The notes under the pieces were generated by a model, which saw only the letters and a program-made list of their open reading frames with translations, ran no database searches and had not been told where the DNA came from. Shown piece after piece: positions 35,585 to 46,835 of a DNA stretch of 64,000 nucleotides; positions within the stretch are counted from its first letter, which is position 1, and each line of letters starts with the position of its first letter. The stretch is from Trifolium pratense (taxonomy: Eukaryota; Streptophyta; Magnoliopsida; Fabales; Fabaceae). The DNA is taken from NCBI RefSeq assembly GCF_020283565.1, contig NC_060060.1:14570001-14634000 (forward strand), in the 5' to 3' direction. Position numbers and translations under genes: made by a program.

Positions 35585-35724
35585 GTGAAAGAAGGGGCCC
35601 CGTTCATGGTACGCAAGACTCACAGGTCATGTACCGTGCGAGATCAAAATAAACTGGATCTTTTTACTTATGCACGGTAAATGACCTGTGAGTCTTGCGT
35701 ATCCTAAACAGGGTCGTGAAAGAA
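35585..35724. mobile_element. 122-bp foldback MITE with 9-bp target duplication
   Basis: The element 35594-35715 is mostly an inverted repeat; both arms contain TACGCAAGACTCACAGGTCA. GTGAAAGAA flanks it at 35585-35593 and 35716-35724. The termini GGCCCCGTT and (reverse) GACCCTGTT are imperfect. A duplication of 8-9 bp fits a hAT or Mutator origin. Confidence 0.75.
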
Positions 35725-35970
35725 ATTGTGCAAGTTACTTTAATCTTTGACAAACTTTTTTTTTCCTTTCACATTTGAATTTGAATTGATAATGGTGAAG
35801 ATAAAGAATAAAGATTGAAAAATGTTTTTTGAAAAAATAAATATGGGCGGGGTAGGGATATTTTGGGAATTACAATTATTTAATTTGCATTATTTAAGAA
35901 AAAACGGTGATAATAACAAAAGAAAACACTGTTCGATTCGTCCTATGTTGTCTTTCCAGTTGAATGAGAA

Positions 35971-37260
35971 ATGAAAGCCATCGTTGTTCCACCACCGCCG
36001 GCACCACCCATCCGCCGCAATGCAGACAAAACTTCAACCACCACTTGTCCTTCTTCCAACCACCAACTTCACCTTCGTCTACCTCTCTACAACCCCAACC
36101 CCAAAAAACTCTCTCTCCTTCCCAATTTCCCTCATCAACCTTCTCCACAACCCATTACTCTTCCGGTGAACAAAAACAATAACAAAAAGGAGAAGAAGAA
36201 GAAGAATAAGAGAAGAAAATGTGACACAACTTCACACATTTTGCCCTTAATGGATGCACTTCACTTTCCCATATCCATTGATATTTACACCTCTTTAGTC
36301 AAAGAATGCACTCTTTCCGGCGACTCAGAAACCGCTATTGAGTTGTATACACACATCATAAATAGTGGCATTGAACCTCCATTAAACTTGCTCAATCGGA
36401 TTCTTATCATGTTTGTTTCGTGCGGTTTGTTTGAGAATGCTCGCCATGTGTTTGATGAAATGTCTGTTAGGAATTTTCATTCTTGGGCGATTTTGTTTGT
36501 TGGTTATTATGAAAATTCTGATTATGAGAATGCAACGGATGTATTTCTTGGTATGTTATGTCAATTGGGTGTGATGGAGTTTCCGTTTCCTCCATGGATT
36601 TGGTCTTGTTTTCTCACGGTTTGTGCCTGCACTTTGAATGTTCCTCTAGGAATGCAAGTTCATGGATGTTTGTTAAAGCTGGGTGCTTGTGACCATGTCC
36701 TTGTCAGTAGCTCTTTGATCAGATTTTATGGGAGGTTCAAGTGTTTGGAAGATGCAAACATTGTTTTTAATAAAGTGACGCGGCATAACACGTTGACTTG
36801 GACTGCTAAAATTGTCAGTGGTTGTAAAGAAAGGCATTTCTCTGAGGTTCTTGGTGATTTCAAGGAGATGGGAAGGGTAGGGATAAAGAAGGACAGTTTT
36901 ACATTTTCCAGTGTTCTTAAAGCTTGTGGTAGGATGCATAATCATGGAAGCTGTGGTGAGCAGGTTCATGCTGATGCCATCAAACTGGGAATTGACTCGG
37001 ATAACTATGTGCAGTGTAGTTTGATAGCTATGTATGGAAGAAGTCGGTTACCGAGAAATGCAAAAATGGTGTTTGAAATGACCCGAAATGAAAGAAATGT
37101 TGATAGTTGGAATGCCATGTTTATGGGTTTCATACAGAATGGTTTGTACATTGAAGCTGTTAAGTTTGTGTATCAGATGAAGGAGGCTGGAGTGCAGCCA
37201 CATGAACCATTGCTTGAAAAACTAAGAATTGCTTGTGGCAGTTCTACATTTCAAGCATGA
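35971..37260 (+). CDS. Pentatricopeptide repeat protein
   Basis: A single uninterrupted frame of 429 residues. The first ~90 residues are Pro/Ser/Thr/Asn-rich, then a Lys-rich patch, consistent with an organelle-targeting leader. Repeat motifs follow from about residue 95 to the end; clear ones are LNRILIMFVSCGLFENARHV, VFDEMSVRNFHSWAILFVGY, SSLIRFYGRFKCLEDANIVF and VDSWNAMFMGFIQNGLYIEA. The mix of 31- and 35-residue spacing suggests PLS type, but no E, E+ or DYW domain follows, so it is short. PPR proteins bind organelle RNA. Overall it resembles Arabidopsis At1g31790, stated from memory. Absence of introns is normal for the family. Confidence 0.9.
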   Translation: MKAIVVPPPPAPPIRRNADKTSTTTCPSSNHQLHLRLPLYNPNPKKLSLLPNFPHQPSPQPITLPVNKNNNKKEKKKKNKRRKCDTTSHILPLMDALHFPISIDIYTSLVKECTLSGDSETAIELYTHIINSGIEPPLNLLNRILIMFVSCGLFENARHVFDEMSVRNFHSWAILFVGYYENSDYENATDVFLGMLCQLGVMEFPFPPWIWSCFLTVCACTLNVPLGMQVHGCLLKLGACDHVLVSSSLIRFYGRFKCLEDANIVFNKVTRHNTLTWTAKIVSGCKERHFSEVLGDFKEMGRVGIKKDSFTFSSVLKACGRMHNHGSCGEQVHADAIKLGIDSDNYVQCSLIAMYGRSRLPRNAKMVFEMTRNERNVDSWNAMFMGFIQNGLYIEAVKFVYQMKEAGVQPHEPLLEKLRIACGSSTFQA

Positions 37261-39044
37261 ACTAACTAAGTAGGTTGTACATAGAATGTTAAAGTAGTTG
37301 AATGAATAGAAACTTTTAAAATATACAGAAATTTGCACATACTTTTGTAGTTTTAAACTTATGATAGTCTCTAATTGCATATCAAAGTGTTGTAAAGAAC
37401 TCTAGTTCGAATACATTACAGAGAGTAAAATGCAGATGAATGTGAATCTGGTTTGAGTATAAAAATGCCAATAGCTTGATAAAATCATAGATGCTAAAGG
37501 ATATTAATTCAAAAACAAAATTTTATTACAAAAGAATATACTTTCAACTTTCAAGGGCAAGGTTCAAAGGAAACTCAGAGAGGAGATAATATTTACACTT
37601 CTACTTGTTTATATTTTCTCATTGAGGTTGATTTTTTTTTTTTTTTTTTAATGTACTGAAGTTGGTTTTATCTTTTGATTATGAGCAATTTTTTTTCTAG
37701 TTTCCTTACTGTTCAATCAATCTATGAGTACTGAATTTTTTGTGGCTTAGATTGATTGTTCTGGTGTTTGCAGTCCACCGTGTGTGTTGTCAGAATTCAA
37801 GATTTAATCAGATTTACTCGGCTTCAATCAGATTAGAGAAACTTAATCAGTTTGTAGCTATTTTTATCAGATTGGTTTAATTAAATCTGCTTCCTTTAAT
37901 CAAGTCATGATCAATTTGGGTACTTAGGTTTATTTGGATTGACTTATTTGAGTTCATCTACTAACATAAGCACTTGCAAAAAACTGTTTGGAAGAGCTTA
38001 CTACGACCACACAATAACTGTGTTAAATCCAAACCCCCAATATGGAGAGACAAAGGTGCAAATGTAAACAGCATCAAAGATTGGCAACTACAGTTCTTAG
38101 AATCTACACAAGTCTATATGTTTGGAGCTTATTATGCAATTCTCATATATTATAGAGATTCTTGAATAAATATTAGAAACTTGAAGAAAGATGGGAGGAA
38201 TTGCCTTGTAAGATGCAATTTTCAGTTGGTATTTTGTGGACCACTTGTTTGTGATGGTTCACTATTATAGCATACTTTCTTTACTTCTCTCTTGTCTCCA
38301 TTTTGGCATTAACCAATGATGATAATATAAGAAACAAACAATTGGACTCAAGTAATTAATAAAGTTTATTTAAGGACGAATCATTTGAACAAATTGAGTT
38401 CAATTTTTAAGTGAAATGAAATAGTTTTCAATCAGATTTTACTTACCTCTCGATCGAACTCTGAATTAGTCTTAATCGAACTCTGAATTATTATGGTCTA
38501 TTTTTCTAAGAATATAACAACAAAAATGATGAGAAAATAACACACAAAACATGAGGATAATGTTAGTGAATAATGTCAATGAAAATTATTGGAAAGACGT
38601 GTTACATTATCTCTCAATTATTATTAGTTTTAAAATTTTGTGAGCTTAGTGTTTCTTTTTTCTTCTAAGTTGAAGTGGTTTCACTAGATGGTGAATGTGA
38701 ATTAAACTTGTATGATAATACTCAATAAAATTGATATGAACTTGATGCAATAAGTCACATTCGCTTCCTTCAGCTGGTCATATATAGGTGGGGTTTTTTA
38801 ACTGGCGTGAGTAACGGGCATTACACCTATAAGATTAGATTAACATGAACTCACATATTTCCAAATTCAAGAAGGTTTGACAAAAGAAATGGTTTCTTAG
38901 AAGTTAGAACTAGTGGTATAAAATATTAAAAATTCATGATCTAGTAGTCTAGGACTCTCTCATACTAATTAGAACGGATGGAAATTTAACTGAATAGCCC
39001 TAGATTGTTAGATATACAAGATTATATAGTATATTATAATAGTA
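37261..39044. other. PPR 3' flank and repeat-rich spacer
   Basis: A 20-base T-run lies near 37630. A fragment at 37928-38000 (TTTGGATTGACTTATTTGAG) belongs to the MITE family of JMJ32 intron 1. No gene is seen. Confidence 0.4.
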
Positions 39045-39461
39045 TTAGAGAAGGGGGAGGGATCAAATTACACCGGTGTAATATTTGAGTAATGTTACAC
39101 CGCTCAATAACGCTTTAACGAATACAAATTTTACAAAATCCACCGTTGGATTGAAAGCTTATATCGTATAGATCATCCATGTTGAATTGTATAAAAATCT
39201 AAAATCATTTGATATGTTTCTGAGATAGATCAAGATTAATGGTTTATGCGTTTTTATTGAATACCGTTAATCTTGATCTATCTCAGAAACATATCAAATG
39301 ATTTTAGATTTTTATACAATTCAACATGGATGATCTATACGATATAAGCTTTCAATCCAACGGTGGATTTTGTAAAATTTGTATTCGTTAAAGCGTTATT
39401 GAGCGGTGTAACATTACTCAAATGTTACACCGGTGTAATTTGATCCCTCCCCTTAGAGAAG
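39045..39461. mobile_element. Almost perfect foldback MITE (Mutator-like), 9-bp target duplication
   Basis: The element 39054-39452 consists of two 190-bp arms (39054-39243, 39263-39452) around a 19-base centre. I count only about two mismatches and no indels between the arms. The outer end is GGGGAGGGATCAAATTACAC. TTAGAGAAG flanks it exactly (39045-39053, 39453-39461); 9 bp is the Mutator-superfamily length. A transcript would form a long hairpin able to give small RNAs. Confidence 0.93.
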
Positions 39462-39639
39462 ATGTATCTTTTTAGGATTTTAGAGAAAGCGGTTAGAGAG
39501 CAAATCGTGAGAGGATGAAGAGACTTTGATCCGAAGAAGTTAGGGTTGAGAGTTCTTTTACCTCTCACCGATGAGATGGACAGTTACGTATTTTAGTTTC
39601 TGTCAGAGTGTGTATTAACATAATAGGATGATAAGGACA

Positions 39640-40852
39640 GAACCAGAAAAAAATCGTCGAGGGTGGCGGAAATATAATGATAGAAATTTAGCAAGTGTAC
39701 TAAATCGCCGTCAAGTAGTATAATAAATCGTTCTTTCCGCAGGGATTGTTGTAATTCAAATGGAAATTGAAGGCATACTTAAGAAAATTGACATAATAAT
39801 AACAAAGGGGGGAGTTTGTTTGAGTTCAAAGTTTTGATCATAAACTTAAGAAATGACTTAAAATTCAAATTGATAAAGAAAAGCGATTGATCATTTTGGT
39901 TCATCTAATTACTATTTCTCTTGGTAATTTCATGTATGATAACAAATTACTCAATTTAGTTTCATGATTAGATTAAACATAATTGATTATGCCCAATGTC
40001 TTGGTAACATAATCATCTCCCTTGATCATTAATCCCTAATTTCTTAGGATGATCGATGATCAATTGAGGAATAAAAACTTTAATCCTTTAAATCTCAATT
40101 AACAATCCAAAATATCTTAAGTGAAAGTCAATTGATCAATTATTCCTAGATCGATGATTCATTCCTATTTTCATAGTAAAACAAATAATTGAAATCATCA
40201 TACAATTGGCCAAATCATATAAAGCATTAAGCATAATGAATAATCAATAGAAACTAACTTCGTAATTCATTCATCATATCAAATGACAATCACATTATTC
40301 AAGATCAAAAGTAATTAGAATTCCCTAAGGATCAATCATAAAGATTTAGCCGAACATGTTCAAATAAGAAATTACATTAACATGAGTGAAAGAAATCATC
40401 ATTACAAGAAGGGATTAGATGTGTTTCCACCCTTGAATCCTTGCTTGAATGTCTCTTTGATCCTCTGAAATAGCCGTCAAAAATCAGTTTTTGATCCAGA
40501 ATTTTGTAACCTAAAAATCAGAAAATGTTTTGAATTTATAGTTCAGTTTTCGTGCCAAGCCAGGCTTGGATCTGCCCAAGCTGGGCGCAACAGGAAGTGG
40601 CTCAGACAGAAAACTTAAAATTTTTCTGAGCCAGACTTGGTTTTCCTGAGCCAGGCTTAGTTGACGGCAATAACACCAAATTTGACTCCTTTCTTGCAAT
40701 CCGAGAAACATCAAAAACTCAATGTAATTCCTTGTATTATTGTACTAGAACATGGTCAAAACTACTTGTTTGCTTGCATTTGCTTAAAAGAACATAGAAA
40801 TGTCATGAAGTCATCATATAACACTTGATAAATAAAATCGATCATAATTAAC
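39640..40852. repeat. Unclassified dispersed repeat
   Basis: From AGCAAGTGTACTAAATCGCC through TTCCGCAGGGATTG and CTTGGTAACATAATCATCTC the DNA looks like a known type of plant dispersed repeat, possibly a non-autonomous LTR element. No coding domain, paired LTRs or target duplication were found. A short palindrome, CCAAGCCAGGCTTGG, lies at about 40555-40569. Confidence 0.35.
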
Positions 40853-41632
40853 TTTTTTTTTGTATATAGACGAAATGACAAAATCATCATAAACTCACAC
40901 TAAGGCTTGAAATGAGTCGAGTCGAACTCGCTTAAGCTCGACTCGACTCATTTATTTAAAGAGCTTAATTTTCAACTCAAGTTCGACTCATTTGGTTCAT
41001 GAACCAAGTTCAACGAGTTAATTATCGAATCAAATTGAGTCTCAGACTATTTTCGAGTTGGTTCGGTTCATTGTCGGTCCTAGTATAAACTTACTATCAT
41101 ATATGAAATAGTGGTTTGATACTTAGATCAATCAAGCTGTAACCAATGTTTTCATTTTGTATGATAAAGTTTTAGTGTTATATTGTATTTTCATCCAGAT
41201 AATATTGAAATGTGGACTTGAATTGTCCACATATATTAACACATATGATACTCACTAATCAATATGAAAGTAACAAATACGTTATGTATATCACTATATC
41301 TTATAAGAGCTTTTTATTGTTCCCATATACAAAAAAAAGCTTACTATTATATATATCGAGTTGCTCATGAATCAAACGAATCGAACTATATATAGTTCAA
41401 GTTCAACTCATTTATTTAACGAGCTTAATTTTCAACTCATGTTCGACTCATTTGGTTCATGAACCAAGTTCAACGAGTTAATTATCAAATCGAGTCTTGG
41501 ACTATTTTTGAGTTGGTTCGGTTCATTGTCAGCCCTAACTCACACACACAAGTGAGGGAGCAGGGGTTTGAATCCCGATCATGGCATTCAACTTAACAAT
41601 TTCGACATTTTTTTGTCAGTTGAGCTAAGACT
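40853..41632 (-). mobile_element. SINE (minus strand) interrupted by a hAT-like element
   Basis: The pieces 40853-40900 and 41538-41632 join into one SINE. On the minus strand it starts near TTAGCTCAACTGAC (box A-like), contains GGGATTCAAACCCC (box B-like), and ends GTCATTTCGTCTATATAC plus an A-run. Related copies occur at 13150-13275 and 42600-42715. Confidence 0.75.
40892..41545. mobile_element. hAT-like element inside the SINE, with an internal direct repeat
   Basis: AACTCACAC flanks the insert (40892-40900 and 41537-41545), an 8-9-bp target duplication. The ends TAAGGCTTGAAATGAG and, on the other strand, TAGGGCTGACAATGAA are imperfect inverted repeats. A block of about 130 bp (TTCAACTCA(A/T)GTTCGACTCA through GTTGGTTCGGTTCATTGTC) occurs twice in direct orientation, near 40945-41085 and 41405-41533. 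No transposase. Confidence 0.75.
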
Positions 41633-42141
41633 TGTAGATAACCATAACTAACTTCTACTATTTAATAATTACACACACCTTAGTTTAATGGCAAATAAAA
41701 AACATATATCCTTGTATTCAAAATATATATATCCTAAGAAAAACATATACATACCAAAATATAGCCTTCAAAATAATAATTATGTGACCATGTTTATTTA
41801 CGTTACTAGTTAGTGGGTTAATTTAAAATAATTAACAAATATTATTATTTTATAAGTATACTGGTAGAAGGGTGGCAAACTATCAATTTATTTTCGAATG
41901 GCAGGGGTGGCAGTACATATGTATACATAGGGAGTATGATAGTACTATATACAATGAAGGGTGGCGATCGCCCCTTTTCATTAGTACCTAGGTCTGTCCC
42001 TGATTAATATATAAACTAGCCAATAGAGGCAAAGACCTCTCAACAAACTTACTATGAGAAACGACTCAACCATCACGACTAGTTCCTAGCCCATTAATAC
42101 ATACCTTCCATTAATATGTGTCACATTTTCTTCCATTTATG

Positions 42142-42290
42142 TTTTTTTTTTCACCACCAGTTTAATATGGTTCTGAAGTCAGTTCTGACATCAAGTGGTT
42201 TCAGCCCCCTCCGATCGCAGTTGCGGGGATCGAACCGCAGTCCTCCCTATCAAGTTTAGCGTCAATCATCACTAAACCAACTAACGATTG
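42142..42290 (-). mobile_element. tRNA-derived SINE, second family
   Basis: Minus-strand order: CAATCGTTAGTTGGTTTAGT (box A region), GCGGTTCGATCCCCGC (box B region), then CTGAAACCACTTGATGTCAG and a run of A. Sister copies lie at 43594-43763 and 53846-53990. Confidence 0.75.
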
Positions 42291-42599
42291 ATTATATTTA
42301 TCTGTCATATATAAACTAACAAAAAAATAGAATGCAGTAAATAGAGTAACACCAAACGCAAAAAAAAATTAGGTTAAAATCCTTGTAGGATGAGTTGGGC
42401 ATTGGATTCTGTGTGATGTTTTAAACAAAAATGATGAAACACTGAAAAGCAGAATGGAAAGTAAAATTTAGATGATGCTCAAATTGGAGTGGAGGGTGCT
42501 GTTGGCCCTTTTTCTTTTTAATGTGCTTACAAGGGACAATAGATTGTGTGTACAATTGACAATAATGTCTAACCATTTACACGTTTATATTAATTAATT

Positions 42600-42715
42600 T
42601 ATGATAGATAGATAAAATAACAAAATCATTATAAACTTACACATATAAATGAAAGAGTCCGAGTTTAAACTCTAACCATAACATTCAACTTAACAATTTT
42701 GATATTTTTTACTAA
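42600..42715 (-). mobile_element. Decayed SINE copy of the 40.85-kb family
   Basis: It shares AAATAACAAAATCATTATAAAC, a degraded box B (GAGTTTAAACTCTAACCATA) and ATTCAACTTAACAATTTTGA with the copy at 40.85-41.63 kb. Confidence 0.55.
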
Positions 42716-43593
42716 TTAAATTAGGAGTTACATTTTGCCAAAGTTGTTTAAAATATTATCCATACGAATATCCATCCCATTACAATTTCCTTGTGGATAA
42801 TTACTCTGCTTGTGAGAAACAAAAATAATGAAAATAGTTGTGGTCTATTCCTAAAACAAAAATTGAAATTGGTCCATATGTGGTTATGAAAATTGAAAGA
42901 GGCACCTAATCTTTTGAATGGCTGAAAGAAAGGTGGACCCTTTGTGCATTTATTGATTCCAAATAAAAATATCATGATTTAGTTATATGCTTTTCCTATG
43001 CACCACACACTTGTATAGTGTATACCTTAATGCTTGTATTAGTATCTTTCATCATCTTTCATGTTACTCTATTTATCTATGCCATATTTATGTTATTTAC
43101 TAGATATTAATGAAAGATTAATTAAAAACCATTCTAATAAATAGATTTCTCTTCTTAAACTTAATTTTGTCGGTAAGATTAAGAAAATCACATTTTATAT
43201 GTAGGAGTTAAAGTTTGAATCCCGACACTCTACTTATTTACAAGTTAGTTTATGTGCTTCTTCATCATCGCTTGAATGCAGGTTCTTCATAGACATGCTA
43301 CTTCAAAGTGGGAAATGAACTATCACCGTCACCGTCATGATTGTTGATAAACTTTGAAGGGTAGAGATTAATTTGGAGAATATATAATGTGAGCCATCTA
43401 ATTTAATCTAAACAATGCAGATCACTCCAACTTATATCAGAATTTTGTATCCATGCAATCCAGATCCTCAAAGTGTCATCATCAAATAATAAGGAATATA
43501 TCTTTGGATTAATATTCCAAATTCATCCATATTATCTCTATCTTTATTTAGATTTGTTATAGGCCAAAAATATTGAGTAGTCCATTTATTTAT

Positions 43594-43763
43594 TTTTTGT
43601 TTTTACCACCAATATCTGACTCGTTAAACCATTTAATCTGATTTGAAAATTAGTTCTGACATCAAGTGACTTTAACCATCTTTCGATCGTAGTTGTGAGG
43701 AATCGAATCATGATCCTCTTTATTAAATCCAACATCAATCACCGTAAATCAACTAACGATCGG
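43594..43763 (-). mobile_element. tRNA-derived SINE, second family, diverged copy
   Basis: It is collinear with 42142-42290 but more diverged: box B reads GATTCGATTCCTCAC on the minus strand, and TTGATGTCAGAACTAATTTT is retained. Confidence 0.65.
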
Positions 43764-44102
43764 TAGTAGTCAACATTCTTTATCAAGTCCGTTCCGACAT
43801 CAAGTGAAAATTAGGAATTATTGATTTATAGTAGGATTAACGCACCAAAAACTCATATTCGATAGATCATTTGTCCACGGTGAACCAATCCATAGCATTA
43901 ACCCAAAAACTCATATATCTTAATTATTTCATTTTCATCCCAACAACCGTCAACAATAAAAACATTTTGATTTTTTCCCATCCAACACAAGATAAGTATC
44001 ATACCTCCCTTCTCACAAAAATCACAATTCCCCACTCTTAATTTTTCCTATACCTCATACTTTATCTTCTTCTCCAATTAATATCAATTATACCTTATCA
44101 CC

Positions 44103-45848
44103 ATGGTCCCTAAACCCATCATAATAACAAGCAAACAACCACCTACAACTCCTATCCCTCCACTTAACATATCTTCCATCAAAACCAAAGAAAAACCCCA
44201 AATTTCACAAACTCAAACACTAAAAACTACCACCACAAAAACTCTTCCTACACCCCCCAAAACCACCAACACCACCACCACCCACAACCTCAAAACCACA
44301 ACCAAAAAACAAGAACCATCATTTCCATCACTATTAATCAACACATTTGATGACATCATAAACAATTTCATAGACCCACCAATAAAACCATCAGTTGATC
44401 CAAGACATGTTTTGTCACAAAATTTCTCCCCGGTACTAAATGAACTCCCTCCAACACAATGCGAAATCATTAACGGCACTTTACCACCGTCACTTAACGG
44501 CGCTTACATAAGAAATGGCCCAAACCCACAATTCCTTCCACGTGGACCTTACCACCTCTTTGACGGTGACGGCATGCTTCACGCCGTTACAATCTCAAAC
44601 GGAAAAGCCACACTCTGTAGCCGTTACGTTAAAACTTACAAATACAAAACCGAAAACGAAGCGGGTTACCCACTTTTCCCAAACGTGTTTTCCGGTTTCA
44701 ATTCGCTTATTGCTTCTGCAGCACGTGGCTCTGTAACCGCCGCACGTGTCATAACCGGTCAGTATAATCTATCTAATGGCATTGGATTAGCAAACACCAG
44801 TTTAGCTCTGTTTGGTAACCGTCTTTTCGCTTTGGGAGAATCAGATCTTCCTTATGAAATTAAGTTAACGGAAAATGGTGATATTGAAACAGTTGGCCGT
44901 TATGATTTTGACGGTAAACTCTCCATGAGTATGACGGCACATCCAAAAATTGATGGTGAAACAGGTGAAACTTTTGCTTTCCGTTACGGTCCAATTCCGC
45001 CTTTTTTAACCTATTTCCGTTTTGATTCTAACGGAGTTAAACACAACGATGTTCCCGTTTTCTCCATGACAAGACCATCATTTCTTCATGATTTCGCCAT
45101 TACTAAAAAATATGCTGTATTTGCCGATATACAGCTCGGGATGAATCCACTTGAAATGATTTCAGGTGGACCTCCGGTAGGTTCCGATCCTTCGAAAATT
45201 CCAAGGATCGGAATACTTCCTCGTTATGCTAACGATGAATCGAAGATAAAGTGGTTTGATGTGCCAGGGTTTAATATAGTTCACGCCATAAACGCGTGGG
45301 ATGAAGAAGATGGAAAAACGATTACACTTATAGCACCGAATGTTCTCTCCATTGAGCATACAATGGAGAGATTGGAGCTTGTTCATGCAATGATCGAGAA
45401 AGTGAAGATTAACATTGAAACCGGGATTATATCAAGACAACCATTATCAGCTAGAAATCTTGATTTCGCAGTTTTAAACCCTAAATTTCAAGGGAAGAGA
45501 AGTAGGTTTGTTTACGCGGCCATTGGGAATCCAATGCCGAAGATTTCAGGAGTTGTTAAGATTGATGTGTTGAAAGGGGAGGAAGTTGGGTGTAGGATGT
45601 ATGGAGAAGGTTGTTTTGGAGGTGAACCGTTTTTTGTGGCGAATGAGGATGGTGTTGAAGAGGATGATGGTTATTTGGTGAGTTATGTGCATGATGAGAA
45701 GAAGGGAGAGTCGAGGTTTATAGTGATGGATGCTAAGTCGCCGGAGTTGGAGATAGTGGCGGAGGTGAAGTTGCCAAGGAGGGTGCCGTATGGTTTTCAT
45801 GGACTGTTTGTGAGTGAGAGTGACATGAGGAAGTTGTCGGTATCATAA
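44103..45848 (+). CDS. CCD4: Carotenoid cleavage dioxygenase 4
   Basis: A single exon encodes 581 residues. A Thr/Pro/Lys-rich leader of about 75 residues fits a plastid transit peptide. The carotenoid oxygenase domain follows with the seven-bladed propeller's four iron ligands visible as H280 (TAHPKID), H329 (FLHDFAIT), H394 (VHAINAWDEED) and H566 (PYGFHGLF). YHLFDGDGMLH is a family signature. The ending RVPYGFHGLFVSESDMRKLS and NPKFQGKRSRFVYAAIGNPM favour CCD4 over the related NCEDs. CCD4 cleaves C40 carotenoids and lowers their level in petals and seeds; it sits in plastoglobules. Intronless structure is common for CCD4/NCED genes. Apyrase 7 lies 5 kb on, convergent. Confidence 0.94.
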   Translation: MVPKPIIITSKQPPTTPIPPLNISSIKTKEKPQISQTQTLKTTTTKTLPTPPKTTNTTTTHNLKTTTKKQEPSFPSLLINTFDDIINNFIDPPIKPSVDPRHVLSQNFSPVLNELPPTQCEIINGTLPPSLNGAYIRNGPNPQFLPRGPYHLFDGDGMLHAVTISNGKATLCSRYVKTYKYKTENEAGYPLFPNVFSGFNSLIASAARGSVTAARVITGQYNLSNGIGLANTSLALFGNRLFALGESDLPYEIKLTENGDIETVGRYDFDGKLSMSMTAHPKIDGETGETFAFRYGPIPPFLTYFRFDSNGVKHNDVPVFSMTRPSFLHDFAITKKYAVFADIQLGMNPLEMISGGPPVGSDPSKIPRIGILPRYANDESKIKWFDVPGFNIVHAINAWDEEDGKTITLIAPNVLSIEHTMERLELVHAMIEKVKINIETGIISRQPLSARNLDFAVLNPKFQGKRSRFVYAAIGNPMPKISGVVKIDVLKGEEVGCRMYGEGCFGGEPFFVANEDGVEEDDGYLVSYVHDEKKGESRFIVMDAKSPELEIVAEVKLPRRVPYGFHGLFVSESDMRKLSVS

Positions 45849-46835
45849 CTCATAATATGATGGAAATTGGGAATTGTTTGTCTCTGTTGTAAGGTACAAT
45901 TATTGTTGTTTATACTGTAAAGGAAACAATCTTTTACTAGTAAAAGGAAGGTTGAGTTGCTCCAAAGCCTTCATTGTGATGATGTGGCACCTCTAATAAA
46001 ATTGCTTACAAAAGGATATATCAATACTAAAAAATGAAAAAATGAAAAATTAAATTAAAAGGGACCAACTAAAATTAAATACTCCTAAAACAAAACGGAA
46101 ATTTTTCATATAATTTATGATTGTGTTAATCCTCTAGAACTTGAAAGAGCACAACTTTTCATATATAAAAAACGTTTACAAAATTAAACATATTTGTAGT
46201 TGAGTAGTATCCTGTATAAATGTGCAATAACCTATCCACTTTCTCACATCATGCAATTGTAATACTCATTTTGTGTGTTCATTCTTTAATCTATCAACCT
46301 CTTTGTACTGAAACGTGTTTCTTGCTCAAAGGAACTTCAACAAGCTAAGTATCATCGTTTCAAACTCTCATTTTTTTGCGTTATGAGTATATTTTAAAGA
46401 TTACATAAATTCATTAGTGTGTGTTTCTATATATATATATATAGTTACATTCCCAAGCATGCGACTCAATGTTTAAGAAATTGATATACATAGGTATGAG
46501 ATAATTGTCTTTCATTTAAGTTTGTAAATTATAATTGTTTGATTGCTCTTATGATCTTATAAGACATCATATCTAATAACTTTTTTAATTACCTCTATCT
46601 TTTTTCAGGTTGAAAATGATCATTTAGTGTTTTGTTCCACGGTTGCAAGCTTTAAGTAATTGTTAGAATATTGTATTTATTTTCAATTTTCAAATCTATT
46701 TATCTATCTTCTATCTATTAAGCAAGCATTGTGATGATTTGACACCTCTAAAAAATTTCATGCAACTTCTTATTCTAGGTGAATAAATAAATAATATAAC
46801 TTTTACAATTCTACAACTTTCTATCTATCTATCTA
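45849..46835. other. CCD4 3' flank with Helitron-like 5' motifs
   Basis: CATTGTGATGATGTGGCACC (45972) and CATTGTGATGATTTGACACC (46727) are two related words typical near plant Helitron 5' ends. A (CTAT)n run lies at 46820-46840. No gene is seen. Confidence 0.4.

Larger units (their letters stand above)
34585..35970. other. HMGR-PPR intergenic region
   Basis: It contains HMGR 3' UTR, a minus-strand SINE and a 122-bp foldback element (both listed). In between is AT-rich DNA with repeated ACGTAAAC/GTTTACGT-like words around 35110-35260 and no gene. Confidence 0.45.
41640..44102. other. Repeat-rich spacer and CCD4 upstream region
   Basis: Three SINE-type copies are listed separately. Around 41870-41995 AGGGTGGC motifs and the end TTCATTAGTACCTAGGTCTG look like a hAT terminus without an assigned partner. 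The last ~200 bp before 44103 are the likely CCD4 promoter and leader. No other gene is seen. Confidence 0.45.

Noticed and set aside
39640..41995. Possible single large transposon bounded by GGACAGAACCAG and GGGACAGACCTAGG-type ends
   Set aside because: The ends are only loosely similar, no target duplication was found, and independent SINE/hAT insertions lie inside.
32639..45848. HMGR and CCD4 as part of an isoprenoid gene cluster
   Set aside because: They act in different compartments and pathway branches, with a PPR gene and 7 kb of repeats between. CCD4's neighbours are explained by ancestral gene order.
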